From positions 248,001 through 312,000 of the forward strand of contig JAFEKR010000002.1 of assembly GCA_019022495.1 (NCBI GenBank): 64,000 nt of DNA, given 5' to 3'. The notes below the pieces were generated by a model. The model saw only the letters and a program-made list of their open reading frames with translations. It was not told the origin of the DNA and did not search any database. Position 1 is the stretch's first letter; every line of letters starts with the position of its first letter. Below, piece by piece: positions 21,621 through 34,470 of the stretch. This DNA is from Epichloe hybrida. Lineage: Eukaryota; Ascomycota; Sordariomycetes; Hypocreales; Clavicipitaceae. The position numbers and the translations under genes are program-made.

Positions 21621-24378
21621 CGGGGGGCTTATCCGAAGGACTTTGTGTCTTCTCTCACAGGCACATTCTGCCCATGCAGAAAAGGAGCAGGAGTTTCTGG
21701 GAAGGGAGATGCGTGTGCGATGAAGCTACAGTCGACGTCGGAAGAAAACAATGAGCAACGTTGTGAATGAGGACTTTCACTTTGGAGTTTGCGGTAATGC
21801 GTTTTCCCCAACATGATCTTCTAGCACGTGGCAATCTGCTCTCGGAGGCTCTGTAGGTTGTTCTCGTGGACGCGTCGTTGTTGTAATGTACATGTACGGA
21901 AACACAAGCTTCTGGTTAAACGGCCCAGAGCGCAAGATGAGGGGTTTTCAGGAACCTCTCTGATGTGCGATGCTACTTGGCGCTGTGGGAAATACCACAG
22001 TCTTGCTTTAATTATTTTTATTCTTACCATGTTTCTGGCTGCCATGGTCAATAGCCGATGTACCACGGACGTACCCCGTACGGATCCGGTAGGAGGAACA
22101 GGTGCAAAGAGGGCAAATGGGCCTCGCTTGCCGTGGAGACAAGCCAATTCCCGCCATTATGCGAAATTATGTCTCGCTTGATGGAAAAGATGTTTAGTTT
22201 GGTGTCATTTAGAATGACGGATTATTCATTATCCAGAGAAGACAGAATATGACAGGGCAAGGAGGCCATGACTGAAACGGTGGAAGCCTCTAGGGTAGTC
22301 CTGTGCGGAAATCCCAGTACGGCATCATTCTGCGTGCAAGTGCCATGCTGCAGAGAATTGGACCGAGGAAGCTTTTCGTGATGTGGAGGGTATGTGGCCA
22401 AGATCAGAAAAGGAAATCATCAACCGGTTGAGTACCAGTCGGTACGCGGAAGAATATCAGCATTGCAACGTCCTGGCATAGCATCCCGGGATCCCAATTG
22501 AGACCTTGTGTGTGGAGGAACAAGGCCAAATGTAGACTGACGAGACCTGGATGGCGAGAGAGAGACCCTGGACTACGGGGCTCCAAACTGGCATCGGCAT
22601 CGGGGGAGTTCAGTCATTTGATCATGTCCTGCCTGTTATTGTGATAATTGTTGTAATGAGCTCAGCTTGCAAGTTGGTGCATCATCTCACGGTTACCACG
22701 GCAGCGGCCAGCTCAGTGGATCCCCTCCCCAGACCTTTTACCTGGCTCCCACCCAACTCGAGTTGGAGGCGGGGAAGCCATGGTCGATATGTATGTACTG
22801 TACTCGGTACAATGTAAATTGATCTGTGCGCCGGGTGAGCTGATGACTGTGATTGCCAGACGAAGACGAGCCCCAATAACGCTTGTGAAACTTGGCCCGT
22901 CAACCGGCAGCGCTACAGGGTTCCCCGATGGGGAAGAGAATAAACTCACCTTTTTGTGTGTTTCCCAAATGGAGTACTTTCCACCACCACCAGACGTGAA
23001 CGATGGGCATCGATTTACGGATCCGTACACTGGAACAGCCACTCGACGTTGTTACAATCGATCGCTAGCTACATCCCTCCAGTGGACCTCTCCAACTGAT
23101 GGACCTGATGGACGTCACTAATATCCTCCACCACCACCACCTGCGTTGCGTACCCGTACATAGAGCCCGGGCGCCCAACCGACTAGCCCCCCCCCCCCCC
23201 CTGCCCCGGCCCGCAAGCTTCATTGGATCAGCTGTTCGGCAGCGCCAACTCATCGCCCAACCCCTATGGCCCCCCGCCCAACCCCAGCAGATGTCTGGAC
23301 AACAACAAAATTCTGATCCTATTGTGGTTGTCCCCTTGTCGCATGCTGGTGATGCGGTTGGGTTGGGCTACACTGGGTGACTGGCTCCCACGTCTTGTTG
23401 CCCACTGCCCCTCTCTTGGGACCGTAATCCGTACAGTTTTTTTTTTTTTTCAATTCTTTTTTTTTTTTTTTTTCCACACTCACATTTCGTGCTTGTTCGC
23501 TCAGATCAGGAGCCGTTCGGGTGTATCGCCCAAGGACTGGCAGAGACAACCCGACACCCCGACGCCCCGACGCCTCGGTTTGGTAGTTCTTCCTGCAATC
23601 ACCGTTTCGGACGCATGTTCATGTTCAAGCGTCGCCCATGCCGAGCTTGTTCGCATCCGTTGCACGCACACACGCACGTACGCACATACAAGCACTCACC
23701 AGGCACTTGTGGGGGAGCATATTTTGCCTCTGCTCTGGTCGGCTGGTCCCGTTGCCCCCGTTGCCACAGCAGTGTGATTTCCAGCTCGTGTCGAGGGCTG
23801 GCGTGGCGTTGCGTTCGGCCGCCATCGCTCATCATCAGATCCAGCAAGCACACAACAGCCTCCAACCTCGCATTGCACGTTGCGCTTGTTGCAACCCGTT
23901 TGGAACTCTGCAGACAACGGTTCCCCGTCATCATTGATTTGCCATTTTCCCCCTCCACCGATTCATAGTTGCGTACCCTTTCCTTCTACTGCGAATACAC
24001 AAAAAAAGTGCCAGCCCTAGGTGGATTGGGGCAGAGTGGCTGTCCGTTGGTGAGGTGAGTGAGTATTCAGCACGGGTCCCCCCCCCCCCCGCCCTGCCCG
24101 GGGAAATTGGGCGACATTGTTTTTGTGTTCCGTCTCCGGCTGACGTCCAAGTTGCTGTTCAGGTTTCTGCTTCTTCCGATATCATCGTCGTTTGGTTCCA
24201 CATGTCTTGGCTTTGCCCCGACTCTTGAATATCCTGACTCATTCGGGACTATACCGGAAAGAATAACCCTCGTCACTTATACCTGTTGCCGATTGCCCTC
24301 GCCGCCTTGGGATAAAGAGCTTCGCAGGCTGGCTCAAGTCTCGTAGCTGTTGCTCACCTCAAAGACCAGACTAGCACC
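21621..24378. other. Gene-free stretch and long upstream region
   Basis: About 2.7 kb. Open frames occur on several frames at once and none is recognisable. It contains long homopolymers (C run near 23187-23201, T runs near 23439-23475, C run near 24080) and CA-rich microsatellite DNA near 23655-23695. The last 400 bp lead into the 24379 start and probably include its 5' leader. Confidence 0.45.
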
Positions 24379-27300
24379 ATGGGCGTCGACTTCAAAAAGC
24401 CGCCGCCGCTCCCAGCCCCGACAGAGACAGACACAACAACGCCGAGCGAATTGGCTACCGACATTTCAAAGCCTGGCGACGAAAAGTCTTCCTACTCGAT
24501 TCCCGAGGACGGCTCTCCTGTCACGATCCGCACTCGTGGCCACAAAGCCAACAAATCCCAGACGTCGCTGCTGATCGAATATTTCGAGGGCGGCAAGAGC
24601 GGATCAGGTCAAGAGCGCAAGCCCAGCGTCCGAGTCAGATTGACACCCTCCAAGAAAAGCCAAGGCGACCACATACAGGTGACCGAGACCAAGGGCACGC
24701 GCAAAGCTTCTCTCACGCGCCGAATACCTCTCGATCAAGCCATTGCTTCTCGAGAGATTGATCTGCACGACGGCGAAGACGCAAATAGTATGACATCCTA
24801 TGCGTCGGCCACAGAGGAATCCAACGTTTCGCGAAATCCCATCGACATTGAAATAGACCGCAGTCATAGGCGACGACGCCCCGCCAGCCCTTTGATTCCC
24901 TCGGCAGAGTCGTATCAGCCTGGCAACTTCTCGGAAATTTCAGCCATCCCTACAGACAGTTTTTTAGACGGCACTGGCCCGGGAGGCGATGCAAAGAGAT
25001 CCTCGAGTCCATTTCGGGGCGATGGCATCGTCGCAGCTGCAGCTGCGGGTGCACTGAGTGGTGTGGCCACGGGTGAGGTAAGCAACAACAAGACGCGATC
25101 GAGAAACCGGTTGAAGGTGTCAGAGAAGTCAAAAGATAAACCCGACAGGAGGCGATCATCTAAAAGTAGAACGAGCGGTGCAAGTGAGCAAGCGGAGGAC
25201 GAGCGGTCGCAGCGCCATCGGCCCAGTTGCACGCCGCAGGAATCCAATATTAGTGCGGTGGATTCCAGTGCCATATCATCTCATCTCCCTGCGAGCCATC
25301 GCTCCTTGGACACGGGCTCCGTTCGCTCAGGTGCCTCCAAGTCATCAATCAACAACCCGAAGTTGCTAGAGACTGTCGAGGATGCCATCCGGCGCTTGAT
25401 TCTACCCGAATTGAGTGCGCTCAAACGGGAACAGAGCAAGCGCGAGAGCTGCCGAGGCTCCCTTAGCTCATCAGCCACTTCGATTTCCCGAGAAGATATC
25501 TCCTCAGACCGCAGGCGGTCTACAGGCCAGCGTGCCGAAAGCGCGCGGGATGCTGGGAAGCGGAAGGAAAGACGCAACAGAGAAGCACGTCATGAATATG
25601 ATGACGAGATTTCGCTGCACAGCCCCAGCCGTGGTTCGATCGCTGCAGAATATCAGAGCCATGAAGGAGATGCCACTACTCCCAGGCGCACCAGCAACTT
25701 GCTCAAAGCTGCGGCAGCTGGAGCAGCGCTGGTCAAAGGGGAGGGCTCAGTGGTAAAGGATGGTTCTGAATCATCTGAGAAAAAGTGCCGCGATAGACGC
25801 CGGAGAAGAGCAGAGCATACAAGGAGCCGAAGCTTGGGTCGAGACGTGTTTGACGAGGATTATGAAGACGACATCGCGCCTGCTCCACCGATGCCTCTAA
25901 TGAGCGATATCAATCCATCGGAGCTGACTCGAACGTCTATATTGTCTGCAGAATCTGACAGACCACACTCTGCGAGTGAAGAGCTCATCGGGCCAGCTCG
26001 AGAAACGACACATGAAGAAGAAGTAGGCGCCTCCGGTGCTTCTTCTCTCGCCCGCGTTAAGTCACCTGTTGATCATGAGAGACACGCCATGGCCATGCAA
26101 CATGCGAATGTATCACATGGTGATTTGACAGCTCTGCCCCGTGGAATCAGTGAACAGGTGGAGGAGTACGAAATGGATGAGTATGGTCGCAAAGTCCCCG
26201 TCGGCTCTGGTGATGGGCAAGCCCGTTCCCGAGAGGCGCCGGGCCAACAACCCGCTTACCAAGAGGATGACTTTGAGGAACGCTATTTCAGCACCCAGGA
26301 CGTTCCTCCACCGCTACGATACGTCCCTTACCAAGCCGGCGCAAGGGGACTTAGCCCGATTCCAAGTGTATCTGGCTATACCGAAGCCGGCAGCGAGGCA
26401 CAATTGCCCCAGAACTACTCCGGAGATATACCGTCACCTGGCAAGTCGCCAGAACGTATTCGACAACACCTTTCGCTGCAGTCAGATGACTCTGCGCCAA
26501 GCAACTTGCGCGACTATGACCAGCTGTCTATGGAAGGAGCGGACCATCTCGACGAGACACCCGGCGGACAGACCGTCCGGGGTGTTGGTGCTAATCCAGA
26601 CTTCGTTCATCCACCCATTGGTGTTGAGTCAGCAGTTGCATCACTGGTGGAAGGCTCGATGCTTGACCAGTCTGTCGTGACTGGAGCATCTGGATACGAC
26701 TACCACGCTGGGAGGGGCTCCATGCTCTCATATAATGATCAAGCCGAACCCCAAAGCACTCCGGCCCTCAGCACCCCTGACCGGATGGATGTCGGCGAGC
26801 TCGAGGAAGACCGACAGGCAACACCAGGGTCCAAATCTGTTGCCCAATCTCAAGATCATTCCGAGTATGAGGTGGACGAATACGGCCGCAAGATCCCACG
26901 AACCAAGTACCGACACTCGCCAACTGCGTCCGAGGCAGCAATCACCGCTGGCGCAGTTGGTGCGGCCGCAGCGGCTCTGAGAGCCGCAAAGGAAAGAAAA
27001 CAAGCAGCTGCTGCCGGTCAATTTGCAGAAGACGCTCAGCCTGCTGGTGTGGCCCGCAACAGGTCTTTCAAAGAGAGAACGATGCATCATGGCTGGGAAC
27101 CCCAAAACACCCCGACGCACAGTACCGATAAATTGGACTTGGACGATGACCCAAAAATTGGCTCGAGTGGTATCCCGGATGTGACGGACCCAATGCCCGA
27201 AATAGGCTACGTCGACGACGAATTACAGACCAATCCATCGATGGTAGACGAGCGGCTGGATGGTGAACCAATGCACAAAGCGTGGTCCGGGAGAGCCACC

Positions 27301-29703
27301 CCTACTCGGCATTATTTCAGTTCTCACGAGGATGGGGATCCTGACAGTAAAGCCGGAAGAGGCGGTCTCGGAATTGCAGAGGCCGTTGGTGCTGCCGCGT
27401 TGGGCGCTGCCGCCGGTATGGCTGCCACTCACAACGATGAGATGGGTAAGGAGGAAGACGAGTGGCATCGCACATCAGACGAGCGCAAGCGAGATACCTT
27501 GGTCACAAACCCATATGAAGATGCCAGTCCTATCGTGAACCCCGAGCTCAACGGGAATTTACTCGGTGCGAGAAACCTCGGCCCCGCCTACAACACCGGC
27601 AGCCCCGGGTTTGGTCAGAGGCATGACGAGGGTTACATGTCGAACGGCCCTAATCGCACCCCAGATGCCCAGCTTTCAAAAGGCAAAGCCGTGGACTTGA
27701 ACTTGGCAGTCAATGAAGACGAAGATCCGTTCTATGCCCCCAAGAACCACGCCCGTCCTCTCAGTGGCATGTCCCAGGGCATGGACTCTCCCTTTTACGA
27801 TGCCGCAACCGGCGCGGGCATTGAGCGTATTGAAAACAAGGACATTGTCGCATTGATGCAACATGTAAGCAATCCGCTAGTCTCTTCTCTTCTCTCTTCT
27901 CTAACAGCACCCAGTTGATGGTGCGTGATGCGCAACGCAGCGCTCGTGATACGGAAATTGTGGCCCTACTCATGAATGCCGCCCTTGAGATGCGCAACTC
28001 TTTCCGAGAGATGAAAGATCTCGTCCAGGACACTGGGGATGACGTCATCTTCGCAAACGTGGAGAATACTGAGAAGCTACAGAAGGCCATCAACGGACCT
28101 CGGCCATACCCCGGAGCTGCTTCACGCTCACTACAGAGTCCATCTCAAGCAGGCACGCTCGACGAAGCTGGCATCAAGAAGAAGAACCTATGGAAGAGAG
28201 CATTGCAGGGACTCAGCGCCAAGGGAACAAACGACCTTAGCCGTATCGAGGACATGCTCATGCAGCTGCTTGGCGAGGTCGACGTGCTCAAGACACAGAC
28301 TGCCCACCCTGCATCGACGGGTGGTGGCCCGGGACGATCTTACGAGAATGTCCAAACAGACAGTCAATACGAACATGATAAAGGAGGCTACGACGCCGAA
28401 GGCAGCTCGACCCCTACTCATCATGCTAGTCAGCCAGGAGCGGCGGCGTTGGCAGCGAGGTCTCGCGGACCAGGATCCATCGGCGGTGGCGAAGGAAAAT
28501 TTTCCGAACACAGAATCAGTACCGTACCCGAAAACGAGGAGGAGTATCAATATCAATACGATCATGCCAGTCCGAGTGCCGAGAGGTCAGGCGGGGAGCA
28601 CCTACAGACTCCGGCGCAAGCCGAGCAGATCCAACGTGGCGGTTCTGTACCGCTGGACACGCCGCCACGTCTGGCCCCCCCCGTCGAACAACAGCCCCTG
28701 AGTGCGGAGAACACGCCCCGGGCTGACAAGGGCAAGAAGACCAAGACCGGCTCCAGCGGCTGGCTTCCCAAGATATCGCGTTGGTCGGGCACCACAGCTT
28801 CCAGTGTTGGGAAAGCTCTTCGGGGCAGCGGGGTTTCCAAGAAAGGACCCAAATACGATGACTTTCAACCTCCAACACGATCTGGTTCGAGTCTGGCATC
28901 ATATGACGAGGGGGAAGACTACCCCCGCGGCCCATATGGTGATGACATGTTGCACACAGGCTTCTCAGATCCCAGCCCATTGGCGACGCGAGGGCAAGGC
29001 CCGCCGCCGACACAATACATGACTCCAGAAGACCCAAAGTACAAGGCTCATCGCAACTCACTGAATCTTCAACACCCTCAACCAAGACCTGGCCAAACCG
29101 AGAGGTTTCGTACTGCGCTGGAGTCTTCGGCGCAAGAATACAACAACCCGACGACACCACGGTCCACTGACTGGGCAGGATCTGCCACGAGTCTGAATCG
29201 CCTGCCCCCCAACACCAACAGATTCAGTAACACCTCGTCGCTCCCCGGCCCAGAGGCCGAATACTACCCTTCTCCTGGACAGCAATCCGGACCACCGCGC
29301 CCGCCCAAGGAGCCGATTGAATCTCCCGGCGCCCACAATTCGCCCAAGTCAGGTCGGCTTTCCAAGCTGCAAAAAGATGGCAGCCCGGCCCCCCAGCAGA
29401 GCTCAGAGAGCGGGTACGGCACCATGACAGGGACATATCGCAGTCATCATTCCGGGAGCAGTCCCAGGCTGGAGAACAGAAACTTGAATGCCGCTCTTGG
29501 CGTCCCCAGCCGACGACCCAGCGGGCCGAGAGCAATGACTCCGAAGAGTCCCGAAGACGCAGCGAGGGAAGAGAGGCGACGTAAAAGAGGTACGCATAGT
29601 CAATTAGATGCTCTTGTTGCCAAACTGCCACTAATTTCACACATTAATCTTCTACGCAGATACCTTTGGAACCGTTGCTAGTGAAGACACAGACACATTC
29701 TGA
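24379..29703 (+). CDS. Large disordered fungal protein, unknown function
   Basis: Exons 24379-27864, 27915-29589 and 29660-29703 join to 1,734 aa. The protein is rich in Ser, Arg, Glu and Pro with no globular domain I can name. Features: SR/RR-rich blocks, alanine-rich segments that could be short helices (about codons 215-235 and 850-870 of the first exon), and two copies of an EYE[MV]DEYGRK[VI]P motif at about 26160 and 26860. A more ordered helical region follows intron 1 (LMVRDAQRSARDTEIVALL...), which the splice joins in frame after MQH. A second helical patch is KKKNLWKRALQGLSAKG. It looks like a conserved filamentous-ascomycete scaffold protein. ATG at 24379 has a good context, and no longer 5' extension is apparent. 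Confidence 0.85.
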
Positions 29704-30935
29704 GGTTAATGTGGGCTTTGTGAACCGAGTCACTGACCGACGACCTGAACAACAATACCCCGCTGCCGTGTACGATAGTACCACGATGCGTCACGGGTTT
29801 TAATATAACGAGCGCTTCTGGTGAGGAAAAATGGCCAACGAGCCCTGTACAGCATTGCATGCGACGAACCCGAGGTCGCCATCTGTGACCAAGCTTGGAA
29901 ACATCTGCGACAAGCAAGAACTTTTGAGAATTCATTCTGTCCATGCCAAGGAAAGTGGAAGAAGGAGAAGAAGGGGTAACTGAGGGGCTGTACGTAGGAA
30001 AAGGTCACGAAGTATACATGCTTGCATGTATATCGTGATTATTGCCCGGGAGACATTGTTTCCGGAAAGCGTTTTTTTGCTGATGACGAAATGACGAACT
30101 TGATGTTCCTAAATTAAGTTTAGAGAAAAGTAGCAATAATGCCGACCTGATGTCCATGTACATACAGGGCAAGGTTTTGGATGTTCATAGGATGGCCAAT
30201 CTGGACCTCGACTTGCCCGCTAGGTCTTGTAATGTAAAACTACCTCTACCGCAAGAACCATCATGACTAGACTAGACTCGGAACTATAATTTGCATGTAC
30301 CATTTCAGACGGCAAAGAAGCCTCCCAGGTGACAATGGGCGGGGGGGGGCATCTTGGCAGTTTCTGGCTTGTTGACTCGTGTACTGCCCGGGCGATACCA
30401 GGCCTTTTACATGAGCAACCTGAGGCTTTGGAAGTGGCTAGCCGAGCAGGGACGGCTCTGAAGAGAGGTACGTCTATCACGGGGGGCCCGGGGGGGGGGG
30501 GGCATGCTTGAAGTCATTCTTCTGACGGTGAGTAAAACCTTTTACAGCGAGATTGACAAACCCCTGAGGGATTGCAGCTGGATGATGTGTACATTCCTGG
30601 GAACACGATTGTGCGAATGCCGGCGTGTACTATGCACGGAGGGTGAGTAGGGGGCATGGATCAGCCCAGAGTTGAGAACAGAGCGAGGGAGCTAAACTTG
30701 TGGTTGGCCCCCGAGGCCGAGGCCGAGGCCGTTTCGTGGGTTGGCGCTCCTTTCTCAATGCATGCAATGGCATTTTTTTTGCACAAAGGGGGGGGGGATA
30801 CGGTAATGAGCAGAAGGTATTCTCTCAAATCGAGCTTGTTTCTTTTTCTTACGAAACCATTGTCCACTTCTCACCGGCCACTACCCCCGTGGAAATGTCT
30901 ACGCCGCCCGTGACAGCCTCCCACGCGTCTGTCCT
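29704..30935. other. Convergent intergenic region with G runs
   Basis: About 1.2 kb between two convergent genes, so mostly 3' flanks. Notable G runs at about 30338-30347, 30481-30502 and 30787-30796. No gene is seen. Confidence 0.5.
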
Positions 30936-33814
30936 CTAGATAAAGGCGTTCCACGCGCCGGCAATCATGTCCTCCATCTTATCGGCCCGCATCCAGAATT
31001 CGGCGGTCCTGGACGCCGGGATGTAGCGGAACGTCGTTACGCAGACGATGCCTCTCTTGCGAATGTCCCTCGCTGACGTGGCGTTGTCTCCTCCTCCTCC
31101 GGCGTCACCATTCACCAAGAGTTCGTAGATGTTGTCCGGTGGACACGAGGAGGATCCCACTTCGGTGTTCCAGAAAAGGAGAATAAAGTGAGGCAAGTGG
31201 TCGCTCTCGGCGCGAACGGTTGGGAAGGTGATGCTGTACTTTGCTATGCTCGCGAGCGGGACGAGTGTCCCGCTCAGGGAGTCCGTTCCGAACGGGAGCA
31301 GCCGACGCCATATGCTGAGCAGAGTGGTGAGCTCTGGAACCCATGGTTGCACCGTCATCTCCCTGGCCGGGCGCCGCTTGGCATCCACGCCAGCGGGGTC
31401 GGAGACGCTTTTCGTGGGCGGCCGGGCGCGGGTGGTGATGACCCCGGTGCAGATGCGGGAGAGAATTCTGAGCAGCCAGTGAGCAGGGTACCCGACCTCG
31501 AACATGTCAATCGCGAGACGGATGAGAGCGGTGAGGTTGAGCGGCGCATACACGGGTTGGCCACTGAAGATTGGTCGTGGGTATGGGAGACAGATTTTGA
31601 ACAGGTGGGCGTGGATCCATTTCTCGAACTCGGGCTTCGGTAGCAAGTGCTCGAATGACATCTTGGAGTTTGGCATCCTGTCCCAAAGCATGTACCCTTC
31701 GCACGTAAATAGCATGGGCAAGATCTCGAATATTTGCGGCAAGTCCCTTCTCATGAGCTCGCCTGGTCGCCGATTGACCACGAAATGCCGGCGGATGTGC
31801 TGCATGTCGTGCATGAGCAAATACTCCGACTGGATGGTCTTGTCACCGGTCAACTCTGGTGAGTTGAGAAGATTGACGAAACCTAGGCTAGATGGTTGGT
31901 CTTCCTTGAGAAGTGAGCGACCAGCTAGGTAAGATGTGATGTGGCCACCGATGTAGTCTCTGGTTTCCAAAGCTTGTTAGGATAAAACGTACACTCACTC
32001 TCGGATAGCAGAAATGGGGAATCAACCTTACGGGATGGGGCTCATGTGGACATGGTCAAAGGTATGAGGGAAAAGAGTCGGGTCGAGCATCGAGCTCCCT
32101 CTGGGAGGAGACAGCCGGTGGTGCAGTATTTTGTAGCGAATACGCTCCATGATGTCAGCCACCTCCCCTATGATGAGTTCCACCACCAACCGGTCCTCGA
32201 TGCTGAAGCCAAATGTAGACGTGCTGAAGCCGCGAAACACCATGGCAAGTTTTTCTAGGGAGCTGCTGTCGCCCTCACCTCTGGGTGGCGGGGCGGCGCC
32301 CATCGACTCGGTTACTTCCAAAGGATCAAACTCGATGGCGTTGAAATCCGTGTCTCTGTGTCGCCTGACCGCCTCGGCAGAGTCGTAGTCCATGAGTGTA
32401 TTGTTGACTCTCCAGTTCGAACGTATGTGTTGCCGTAATCCCTTGATCTTGCCTGTTGATCGGTAGTCGGCCAAGGGTTTCACAAGAGAGGTCTCGCGTC
32501 TTTCTGCAACCGCTGCTGGCGGTAACATGACGGTGATTTTCCCGAAATCAGCCTTCTCCGACTTGCTTCTGCGGTCGCACTTCCCGACAAAGAGGGCCTC
32601 CGCGCGGACTCGTTCTGAATGTAATCTCTGCTTCACGAAGTTTCTTACCTCCTGCGCATTGGACAAGCCAGGCCAGGGGTGCTGCCATTGACGAAGAACT
32701 CGAGCCAGGGGTTTCCTGTCGTTTTCTGGGACGAAAACAAACTCAAGGACGTCACCTTTGCCCTCGAGCCTCTTTATGAGCTCGCGGATGCTGGTCTGTA
32801 GCCTGGCCTCGACCCAGGGGGGAACGATCTGACAGCTGAAGAGGTAAGCCATATCTAGAAAATAATCATGGCCTCGAGGGTCCCCTTGCGAGAGCTCTGT
32901 TTCTCCTCGAATCATCATGTCGAAGGAAATGAGTACCTTGGCCAATGCTGCTGGCTTCAGATCCACCAGGGTGAAGTGAAGTTTTCCAAAGCATGGTCTC
33001 TCTGTCGCATCCTCTCTCAGCATCAGTCCAAAGATGGCGGAGAAGACGTGGCGTCCTTCCCCGCTGCCGGCGAAGAGGAACGAGACGTCGGGGCTTCCAG
33101 CGCCTTTGGTTCCGAAGTGGTCTTTGAAAAAGTCGACCGCATCGTGGCCCATGCAGAAGTATTCTAGAATGCTCGTGCTTGATTGCGCATCAGCAGAAAA
33201 AGAATCACATGTAGAAGGAGGTCAACATACAGCCATGGCTGATGGCGCGGAAGTCGGTCGAGGACATGCCCTCTGAGAAGGGCTTCGTCAGGGGTCTCAC
33301 CCGACAAAGCCTTGATCGATTCAGCGGATTCATGCAGCTCCGCTCGGACATGACCATCGCCAATGGCAGAAATGGCCTCCTCGGCAGAGTGCAAGTCAAG
33401 CAAGTGTAAGTAGGACTTGGCCATCCGGCTGTACAGCTTGTCCTTCTTGGCGTCGTCATCGTCGGTTCCAGAGACGGCTAGTGATATTGCCTTTTGGATG
33501 TAGGCAATGGCAGCTCTATAGTCACCCATCTCATATTTCACGGCGGATAGATTGGAGATGGGTGAGGGATCTTGGGGAGCCAGCAACGCAGCTTTCTTGT
33601 ATGCCTTTTCGGCTTGGGTCCATGTCAGAATCTGCTTCCAAGAACCATGATCATGATGGAAGGATGTAGTCGTCTAATCCGTACCTTGGGTGAGATTGCC
33701 TGCCCGATAAAGGGCATTCCCCAGAGCCCTGGCGGCGGCGGCGGCGGCATCAGCGGCGGCATCAGCGCCGACTTGTTGGGCCGACGTTGTGTTCATTGTG
33801 CTTATTGTGCTCAT
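30936..33814 (-). CDS. TPR protein with DUF4470-like domain
   Basis: Reverse-strand exons 33685-33814, 33231-33612, 32032-33177 and 30936-31959 join in phase to 893 aa. After an alanine-rich start, two or three TPR-like helical pairs occupy about residues 30-125 (ALGNALYRAGNLTQ-AEKAYKKAALLAPQD, then NLSAVKYEMGDYRAAIAYIQ). The segment from about 165 (DVSFLFAGSGEGRHVFSAIFG, then LHFTLVDLKPAALAKVLI) resembles the DUF4470 domain that fungal TPR and MYND-finger proteins share. No MYND cysteines are seen. The long C-terminal half is conserved-looking but unassigned. ATG at 33814 is used because upstream in-frame codons lack a good start. Likely a cytosolic protein-interaction protein. Confidence 0.85.
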
Positions 33815-34470
33815 TTGCTCATTTGTGCCCCAGAATTGCAATCTTCCAAGTTGCAAGCGCAAGTGTATCGCAAGTGTATCGCAAGTGTATGTGCGGGATA
33901 CCGCCAACAGATGACAAGATGGAAGGGAAGCACGGAAGTCTGTGCCGCCTAATAATAAATTTGGATCCGCAGGGTCAATCAAGAATTCGCTGGCCCAACA
34001 ATTGAGCCCGGCACTTCAGGGGTCAATCTTCAAGCTATTATCCAGTCAATCAGCTTTGCCGCGCTCACGCCACCCTTCCTCTGGCGCTCAAAGCCAATCG
34101 GCATGTGTTGAGCATAATCCGTATGATATGCTTATTTATCGCAGGCTTCGCAGCACCGTCACATCCGCGCCAATTGGCAAACTCCTTCAGCACTCCTTCA
34201 GGATCCTTCAGGAGGCCGTGCTTCTTCTTGCTTCCTGTTGCCATGACGAAAAGGAATGCTGTCTTGGAGTTGATGTCCAGGCCCCATTGGCTGTTTCTAC
34301 GGAGTACTCTCCGGTGGGTTTATAGCTGGATTCGGCCGGCTCAACAAAAATCTCGGTGGACTCGCCTGCAATTTACTAGCTACTCTACTCCCTGCACTCT
34401 CCATGCTCACTACCTCATGAGCTATCATCTCGTTTCCCATATCCGTCATCTGCGCTGCACGAGGGATCGC
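33815..34470. other. Intergenic with short repeats
   Basis: Contains three tandem CGCAAGTGTAT units at about 33860-33890 and an LTR-like block at 34106-34144 shared with 13638-13667. A TACGGAGTA motif lies at about 34299. No gene is seen. Confidence 0.5.
34106..34144 (+). repeat. LTR-like block shared with 13.6 kb
   Basis: TGTTGAGCATAATCCGTATG followed by ATATGCTTATTTATCGCAG. The same block without the central 9 nt is at 13638-13667. The inner part AGCATA...TATGCT is an imperfect palindrome. Confidence 0.55.

Noticed and set aside
22551..24346. Multiple frames of 60-184 codons upstream of the disordered-protein gene
   Set aside because: Several frames open at once because of GC-skewed and homopolymeric DNA; none resembles a protein.
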